Assembly: GCF_002286985.1 (NCBI RefSeq)
Contig: NZ_NSKC01000004.1
Location: 307,684 to 371,683 of the forward strand
Direction: 5' to 3'
Source: Halorubrum salipaludis
GTDB taxonomy: Archaea > Halobacteriota > Halobacteria > Halobacteriales > Haloferacaceae
DNA: 64,000 nucleotides
The position numbers and the translations under genes are program-made. Shown here piece after piece: positions 58,642 to 64,000 of this stretch. Each line of letters opens with the position of its first letter. Position 1 is the stretch's first letter. The notes below the pieces were generated by a model. The model made no database searches, was not told where the DNA came from, and saw nothing but the letters and a program-made list of their open reading frames with translations.

Positions 58642-61308
58642 ATGCCCAGTGGTGAGTACGACCCCGACGCCGTCGAGCCGCGGTGGCAGCGGCGATGGGT
58701 CGACGAGGAGACGTACGCCTACCCCGACGACGACCCGGTCGATCCGAACACCGTCTTCTCCATCGACACGCCCCCGCCGACGGTATCGGGGAGCCTCCAC
58801 ATGGGCCACCTGTACGGGTTCACCCTCCAGGACTTCGTCGCGCGCTTCGAGCGCATGAACGGCGGGGCGACGTTCTTCCCGTTCGGCTACGACGACAACG
58901 GGATCGCCTCCGAGCGGCTCACCGAGGACGAGCTCGACATCCGCCATCAGGACTTCGAGCGCCGGGAGTTCCAGGCGAAGTGCCGGGAGGTCTGTGCCGA
59001 CTACGAGGAGCAGTTCACCGAGAACGTCCAGTCGCTCGGCGTCTCCGTCGACTGGGACCACACCTACCAGACGATCGAGCCGCGCGTCCAGCGCGTCTCC
59101 CAGCTGTCGTTCGTCGACCTGTACGACCAGGGCCGCGAGTACCGCGAGAAGGCGCCCGCGATCTGGTGTCCCGAGTGCGAGACCGCCATCTCGCAGGTCG
59201 AGACCGAGGACGACGAGCAGGCCAGCCACTTCAACGACATCGCCTTCCCCGTCGCCTCCGCCGACGAGAGCGACGACACCCCCGAGGAGTTCGTCATCTC
59301 GACGACGCGCCCGGAGCTCCTCCCGGCCTGCGTCGCCGTCTTCGTCCACCCCGACGACGACGAGAACCAGGCCCTCGTCGGCGAGTCCGCGGAGGTCCCG
59401 CTGTTCGGCCACGAGGTGCCGATCATCGCCGACGAGCGCGTCGACATGGAGACGGGCTCCGGGATCGTGATGTGCTGTACGTTCGGTGACCAGAACGACA
59501 TCGAGTGGTACCAGGTCCACGACCTGGACCTCCGGGTCGCCATCGACGAGTCCGGCCACATGACCGAGGTCGCCGAGGGGTACGAGGGGTTACACTCCGC
59601 CGAGGCCGGCGAGGCCATCGTCGAGGACCTCGAGGAGGCCGGGGCGCTGTTGGACCGCCGCGACATCACTCACACCGTCAACGTCCACGAGCGCTGCGGC
59701 ACGAGCGTCGAGTTCCTCGTCACCGAGCAGTGGTACATCGAGATGCTCGACAAGACCGACGAGTACCTCGAGATCGGCCGGGAGATGGAGTGGTCCCCGG
59801 ACAAGATGTTCAGCCGGTACGAACACTGGGTCGAGGGGCTCCAGTGGGACTGGCTCATCTCCCGCCAGCGCTCCTCCGGCATCCCGTTCCCGGTCTGGTA
59901 CTGCGAGGACTGCGGCGAGGAGGTCATCGCCGAGAAGGCCGACCTCCCCGTCGACCCGCTCTCGGACGACCCGCCGGTCGACGCCTGTCCCGAGTGCGGC
60001 CACGACGGGTTCGAGCCGGAGGACGACGTGCTCGACACGTGGGCCACCTCCAGCCTGACGCCGCTCATCAACGCCGGCTGGGACTGGGACGAGGATCGCG
60101 AGGAGTTCACGATGGAACACCCGGAGCTGTATCAGTTCGACCTCCGGCCGCAGGGCCACGACATCATCAGCTTCTGGCTGTTCCACACGCTCGTCAAGTG
60201 CTACGAGCACACCGGGGAGGTCCCGTTCGCGGAGACGATGATCAACGGGCACGTCCTCGACGAGAACCGCGAGAAGATGTCGAAGTCCGTGGGCAACGTC
60301 GTCGAGCCCGAGACCGTGCTCGAGGAGTTCCCGGTCGACGCCACGCGCTACTGGGCCGCCGGCACCGCCGTCGGCGACGACTTCCCGTTCAAGGAGAAGG
60401 ACCTCCGCGCGGGCGAGAAGCTGATCCGCAAGCTGTGGAACGCCTCCAAGCTCGTCGAGTCGCTCGCGCCGGAGCCGTACCCGGACGAGCCGGCCGACGA
60501 GGACCTCCGAGAGCTCGACCGCTGGCTGCTCGCCGAGCTTGACGGCGAGGTCGAGCGGCTCACCGAGCTGTTCGAGGACCGCGCGTTCTCGAAGGCCCGC
60601 GACGAGCTCCGGAGCTTCTTCTGGAACACGTTCTGTGACGACTACCTCGAGATTGCCAAGCAGCGCGAGGACGAGGCGGCGGCGTACACGCTCCGGACCG
60701 CTCACCGGCGGTTCCTGAAGCTGTTCGCCCCGCTGCTCGCCCACGTCACCGAGGAGCTGTGGCACGACATGTACGCGGACGCCGCGGCCGAGGCGGCCGA
60801 CGCCGCCGACGGCGCCGCCGACTCCGTCCACCTCGTCGACTGGCCCGAGCCGCTCGGGATCGACGCCGACCGGGATGCCGGCGCGGCCGCCACCGCGGTG
60901 GTCGGGACGCTCCGCAAGTACAAGAGCGAGAACCAGCTCCCGCTGAACGCCGAGCTGGACGCCGTCGAGGTGTACGCCGACGTCCGCGGGTTCGAGGACG
61001 ACATCACCGGCGTGATGCACGTCGCCGACCTCACCGTCCACCCCGACGAGGACGCTCCGGTCGAGACCGTGGTCACCGGGATCGACCTCGACTACGCGAC
61101 GGTCGGCCCGAAGTACGGCGACCAGGTCGGCGACATCGAGGCGGCCTTGGCGCAGGGCGAGTACGAGATCGACGGCGACGAGCTTCACGTCGCGGGCGTC
61201 ACGCTCGTCGACGAGGAGTTCGAAATCGAAGAGGAGCGGCAGTATCAGGGCGACGGCGAGCTGTTAGAAGCGGAGGACGTGGTCGTCATCGTCCGCAACG
61301 AAGCGTAG
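58642..61308 (+). CDS. valS: Valyl-tRNA synthetase
   Basis: An 888-residue class I synthetase. The HIGH-type motif is HMGH (residues 53-56, in PPTVSGSLHMGHLYG), and the KMSKS motif is at 545-549 (NREKMSKSVGN). An editing CP1 domain lies between them, including TTRPELLPACVAV. Zinc-binding pairs CPEC and CEDC/CPEC occur in the CP region. The anticodon-binding domain begins about 600. Unlike many bacterial ValRS it lacks a long C-terminal coiled coil, as in archaea. No frame disruption is seen. Confidence 0.96.
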   Translation: MPSGEYDPDAVEPRWQRRWVDEETYAYPDDDPVDPNTVFSIDTPPPTVSGSLHMGHLYGFTLQDFVARFERMNGGATFFPFGYDDNGIASERLTEDELDIRHQDFERREFQAKCREVCADYEEQFTENVQSLGVSVDWDHTYQTIEPRVQRVSQLSFVDLYDQGREYREKAPAIWCPECETAISQVETEDDEQASHFNDIAFPVASADESDDTPEEFVISTTRPELLPACVAVFVHPDDDENQALVGESAEVPLFGHEVPIIADERVDMETGSGIVMCCTFGDQNDIEWYQVHDLDLRVAIDESGHMTEVAEGYEGLHSAEAGEAIVEDLEEAGALLDRRDITHTVNVHERCGTSVEFLVTEQWYIEMLDKTDEYLEIGREMEWSPDKMFSRYEHWVEGLQWDWLISRQRSSGIPFPVWYCEDCGEEVIAEKADLPVDPLSDDPPVDACPECGHDGFEPEDDVLDTWATSSLTPLINAGWDWDEDREEFTMEHPELYQFDLRPQGHDIISFWLFHTLVKCYEHTGEVPFAETMINGHVLDENREKMSKSVGNVVEPETVLEEFPVDATRYWAAGTAVGDDFPFKEKDLRAGEKLIRKLWNASKLVESLAPEPYPDEPADEDLRELDRWLLAELDGEVERLTELFEDRAFSKARDELRSFFWNTFCDDYLEIAKQREDEAAAYTLRTAHRRFLKLFAPLLAHVTEELWHDMYADAAAEAADAADGAADSVHLVDWPEPLGIDADRDAGAAATAVVGTLRKYKSENQLPLNAELDAVEVYADVRGFEDDITGVMHVADLTVHPDEDAPVETVVTGIDLDYATVGPKYGDQVGDIEAALAQGEYEIDGDELHVAGVTLVDEEFEIEEERQYQGDGELLEAEDVVVIVRNEA

Positions 61309-61332
61309 AAACCCGTTCTCGGCGCGGCCCGG

Positions 61333-62388
61333 CTACAGGTCCGCGCCGACGGCGTCCTCGACCGAGTCGAAGCCGTCGCGGTCGAGGAGGTCGACGATCC
61401 CCTCGTTGATGTCGCGCGCGAGGCCCGGGCCCTCGTAGACGAGCGCCGTGTACAGCTGCACGACCGACGCGCCCGCGCGTATCTTCTCGTAGGCGCCCTT
61501 CGCGCTCGAAACCCCGCCGACGCCGATCACCGGCACGTCGGTGCGCTCGGCGACGAACCGGACCCGCTCCGTGGCGATGGGCTCGATCGGCTTCCCGGAG
61601 AGACCGCCCCGTTCGGCCTTCTGCGGGCTCTTCAGCGAGTTCGGACGCGAGGTCGTGGTGTTGGTCGCGATGACGCCGTCGAGGCCGAGGTCGTCGACGA
61701 CGCCGAGCGCGTCCTCGACGGCAGGCTCCGGGAGGTCCGGGGAGAGCTTCACGAGGAGGGGGTCGGCACCCGCGTCCGCGAGGGCGCCGAGGATCTCCTC
61801 TAACGCCGCGCGGTTCTGGAGCTCGCGGAGCCCCGGCGTGTTCGGGCTGGAGACGTTGACGACGAAGTAGTCGCCCGCGTCCGCGACGCGCTCGTACGTG
61901 TACAGGTAGTCGTCGGGGGCCTCGTCGAGGGGCGTCGACTTCGATTTCCCGATGTTGATTCCGACGGGGACCTCCGGCAGGGGCTCCCGGTCGAGCCGCT
62001 CGCCGACGACGTCGGCGCCCTCGTTGTTGAAGCCCATCCGGTTTATCAGGGCCTCGTCCTCGCGCAGCCGGAACAGCCGCGGTCGCGGGTTCCCCGGCTG
62101 TCGCTCGGCGGTGACGCCGCCGACCTCGACGTGGCCGAAGCCCAGCGCCGCGAGGCCGCGCGGGACCTCCGCGTTCTTGTCGAAGCCCGCCGCGACGCCC
62201 ACGGGATTCGGGAACGCGTTCCCGAACGCCTCGACGCGCAGCCGGGGGTCGTCCACGACGAACCGATCGCGGAGGTGGTCGGTCACCGGCGTCGTCTGTA
62301 CCGCCCGCAGCAGCCGGTGTGTCAGCCCGTGTGCGGTCTCCGGCGGGAGTCCGAACAGCGCCGGTTTCAACAGGTCGTACGCGCCCAT
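61333..62388 (-). CDS. pyrD: Dihydroorotate dehydrogenase, quinone-dependent (class 2)
   Basis: A 351-residue enzyme of de novo pyrimidine synthesis. Conserved segments are FPNPVGVAAGFDKNAEVPRG (about 58-77), NINIGKSKSTPLDEA region, VNVSSPNTPGLRELQ (catalytic Ser in class 2 FVVNVSSPNT), LLVKLSPDLPEPAVED and VIGVGGVSSAKGAYEKIRAG for FMN binding. The N-terminal helical extension MGAYDLLKPALFGLPPETAH is the class 2 quinone-binding domain. ATG 62388 is chosen; an in-frame start 10 codons upstream adds no conserved sequence. Confidence 0.93.
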   Translation of the reverse strand: MGAYDLLKPALFGLPPETAHGLTHRLLRAVQTTPVTDHLRDRFVVDDPRLRVEAFGNAFPNPVGVAAGFDKNAEVPRGLAALGFGHVEVGGVTAERQPGNPRPRLFRLREDEALINRMGFNNEGADVVGERLDREPLPEVPVGINIGKSKSTPLDEAPDDYLYTYERVADAGDYFVVNVSSPNTPGLRELQNRAALEEILGALADAGADPLLVKLSPDLPEPAVEDALGVVDDLGLDGVIATNTTTSRPNSLKSPQKAERGGLSGKPIEPIATERVRFVAERTDVPVIGVGGVSSAKGAYEKIRAGASVVQLYTALVYEGPGLARDINEGIVDLLDRDGFDSVEDAVGADL

Positions 62389-62530
62389 CGTATCGGTCTC
62401 GTCGCGGACGGGCATCAATCCGCCGACCGCCGCCGCGTGCGACCGCCACCGATATCGCCGGGCGTTCGGCGTTCCCTTCGGTCCGGGCTTCGAAGCCGAA
62501 CAACGAGCGCAGAAAATCGGTCGGACGGTT

Positions 62531-62734
62531 TCAGAAGTCGTGTTCGAGGTCCTCGGGGCTGGAGTCGGCCTTCTGGATGATGATCTTCCCGTCTCGAACC
62601 CGGACGAACACCTCGTCGCCGATCTCCATCCCGGCGACGGCGAGCTCGTCTTCGTGGAGGTTCACGTGGACGTTGTGGTACTCCCCGTCGTCGTCTTTGG
62701 CGCCGCTTGGGCTGAGCTTCTTTTTGCGGACCAT
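62531..62734 (-). CDS. AbrB/SpoVT-like small protein, 67 aa
   Basis: It starts MVRKKKLSPSGAKDDDGEYH and has LHEDELAVAGMEIGDEVFVR followed by VRDGKIIIQKAD, the swapped-hairpin pattern of AbrB/SpoVT domains, though such a domain is usually seen in DNA-binding regulators. The basic N-terminus supports nucleic acid binding. ATG 62734 matches the conserved start. A TATA-like sequence acacttatg is at about 62765 on the reverse strand. Confidence 0.72.
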   Translation of the reverse strand: MVRKKKLSPSGAKDDDGEYHNVHVNLHEDELAVAGMEIGDEVFVRVRDGKIIIQKADSSPEDLEHDF

Positions 62735-62937
62735 CGCGGTTGTACTGGTCGGACTTCGCGATACCAGACACATAAGTGTTGTTTACGCGAACAGGGTCGC
62801 CGCCGCGCGTTCTCGGTGCCGTTCGTCGCGCGTCGAGGGCGTCGACGCCTCGTTTCGGGGCCGCCACGCCGCTGTGACCGTCGACCGAGCGGTCGGATCG
62901 CCTCGGAGACCGAGCGAAACCGCTAGCCCGTGCGGAG

Positions 62938-62990
62938 TTAATATATAAATGTTTTGGAGGACAGCTTTCATTTCCCCGATATATTTATTA
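62938..62990 (+). promoter_or_regulatory. AT-rich double TATA region of the MC1 gene
   Basis: Two AT-rich boxes, ttaatatataaat at 62938-62950 and gatatatttatt at 62979-62990, precede the MC1 start. A GGAGG at 63014-63018 sits seven bases before the ATG and is a strong ribosome-binding site. The leader is unusual for this window in having a Shine-Dalgarno sequence. Confidence 0.68.
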
Positions 62991-63025
62991 CAGACTGTGT
63001 GCTGGGTTCGCATGGAGGAAAAACC

Positions 63026-63355
63026 ATGGTACGTGAAGACGGTAAGCGAAACTTCGCCCTTCGAGAGGAAGACGGATCGGAACCGAGCGAGTTCTCCGGC
63101 AACATGCCCCGTCAGGCCGCGCTCAAAGCTGCCCGCACCCTTGATCCCGCGCCCTCGGAGGAGAAGGCGGAGCGGATCACGCTCCGGCTCCGCGAGAAGG
63201 GGACGCAGAAGGTCCACGAGTACGAAGGGTGGGCCTGGAAGGACAGCGCCCCCGAGGTCGACGAGGCCGACGACGACTTCTGGCTCAACGACCTCGACGA
63301 CATCACGAAGGCGAACGTCTCGAAACAGGGGATCGAGTACATCGACGACGAGTAG
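63026..63355 (+). CDS. MC1-family non-histone chromosomal protein
   Basis: A 109-residue DNA-bending protein. It starts MVREDGKRNFALREEDGSEP and carries the MC1 signature SGNMPRQAALKAARTLDPAP, then ITLRLREKGTQKVHEYEGWA and a Trp-rich middle (WAWKD, FWLND). Compared with methanogen MC1 (about 93 residues) it has an acidic haloarchaeal C-terminus. It compacts and kinks DNA. The start was chosen because of the GGAGG site; an in-frame upstream ATG lacks support. It lies just before the rRNA operon. Confidence 0.9.
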   Translation: MVREDGKRNFALREEDGSEPSEFSGNMPRQAALKAARTLDPAPSEEKAERITLRLREKGTQKVHEYEGWAWKDSAPEVDEADDDFWLNDLDDITKANVSKQGIEYIDDE

Positions 63356-63790
63356 CCTTCGAGGTCAGACAGGTTTTTTCCGCGTGCCCGCACGCATAGC
63401 TATTCGCTCGTTCACAGTTCCTCGGCATGAAACCGCATGACGTAGCGCCGATAGTTCGACGGGGTTAAATACAACCCCGGCATTGTGACTAATGCGAAGA
63501 ACGCACCTGCGAACTCGGGCCGTTCAACCCGGCCCGGTTTCGCTGGATCTGAAGAGCTTCGATGGGTTTATGACCCCTCGAAGAAAATAATCAGATCCGC
63601 GAAGATGAGGATTTCGCCCCCTGCGCTCCGGCGTAAGAGGAAATCTGATGTGAGCCGTGGTAGTTCGGTGTCATCCGGGTCGCCGGGTGGACCGGACACC
63701 ACATAGACCATGCAATGGTGTTTTGACTTATCGCAAGTCAAAACCCGCCAACACCCCTCCGGGCCGGGAATCAGGCTCTGGAGGTTATAC
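63356..63790 (+). promoter_or_regulatory. rRNA operon promoters and 16S leader
   Basis: Two promoter-like repeats, gttcgacggggttaaataca (63454-63473) and gcttcgatgggtttatgacc (63556-63575), share ttcgayggg plus an AT-rich box, as in haloarchaeal rRNA promoters. The leader has a perfect hairpin gttttgactt/aagtcaaaac (63720-63744) and a ggtgtc/gacacc stem (about 63668-63700), likely processing structures. No gene is visible here. Confidence 0.75.
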
Positions 63791-64000
63791 ATTCCGGTTG
63801 ATCCTGCCGGAGGCCATTGCTATTGGGATCCGATTTAGCCATGCTAGTCGCACGAGTTCAGACTCGTGGCGAATAGCTCAGTAACACGTGGCCAAACTAC
63901 CCTTCGGAGCTCCATACCCTCGGGAAACTGAGGCTAATAGAGCATACCACAATCCAGCTGGAATGAGGATTGTGTCAAACGCTCCGGCGCCGAAGGATGT
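63791..64000 (+). rRNA. rrs: 16S ribosomal RNA, 5' part
   Basis: It begins attccggttgatcctgccgg, the universal archaeal 16S start, and continues through agccatgctagtcgcacgag and ctcagtaacacgtggccaaa. The gene runs past the window edge; only the first 210 bases are present. The preceding MC1 gene and double promoters fit an rRNA operon. Confidence 0.99.

Overview
The window is chromosomal DNA from an extremely halophilic archaeon (class Halobacteria). The evidence is very high GC, strongly acidic predicted proteins, TATA-type promoters close to start codons, and archaeal genes such as Orc1/Cdc6, the DNA polymerase D small subunit, an MC1 chromatin protein, a heterodimeric-type lycopene cyclase with Brp/Blh, and an archaeal 16S rRNA 5' end at 63791. 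The gene set fits Haloferacales/Halorubraceae best; I do not assign a genus.

Layout. 1-12 kb: CstA (cut by the window edge), an ArsA/Get3-like ATPase, a CobW-type metallochaperone, upp, an NhaC-type antiporter, thrC, a membrane histidine kinase and several small zinc-finger or membrane proteins. 12-23 kb: a lactonase plus iron-alcohol-dehydrogenase pair, serA, a CorC-type CBS membrane protein, a HEAT-repeat protein, thpR and uvrC. 23-37 kb: a soluble chemotaxis-type transducer, cytochrome P450, serB, the retinal pair crtY-brp, a split MgtE-type transporter and several conserved haloarchaeal proteins. 37-47 kb: aspartate kinase, then the main replication locus: a tightly packed oapA-oapB-oapC operon, a 1.2-kb origin (inverted origin recognition boxes around an AT-rich core), orc1/cdc6, signal peptidase I and the PolD small subunit. 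47-56 kb: IMPACT-family, PspAB-like, metallo-beta-lactamase, epimerase, PHP and DUF-type genes, ending in hemB. 56-58.5 kb: repeats, an IS6-type insertion and a P450-type ferredoxin. 58.6-64 kb: valS, pyrD, an AbrB-like protein, MC1, then the rRNA operon promoter/leader and the start of 16S rRNA.

Pathway links: thrC, serA, serB and lysC cover parts of serine and aspartate-family amino acid synthesis; upp and pyrD cover pyrimidine salvage and synthesis; crtY-brp makes retinal; orc1, the origin boxes, oapABC and PolD small subunit form a replication neighbourhood.

Most unusual features: (1) a dispersed, roughly 245-bp element in four copies (26797-27046, 32626-32869, 56375-57386 interrupted by an IS, 57934-58179 reverse) whose hairpin stems differ between copies but stay paired, as expected for a structured RNA family, and which is followed at two loci by 63-bp modules carrying TATA-like boxes; (2) origin recognition boxes outside the origin, including an isolated one upstream of serA and two inside coding sequence; (3) expanded in-frame repeats in four genes that all flank the origin; (4) tandem duplications abutting stop codons at several gene 3' ends. 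I found no CRISPR array, no tRNA gene and no prophage.
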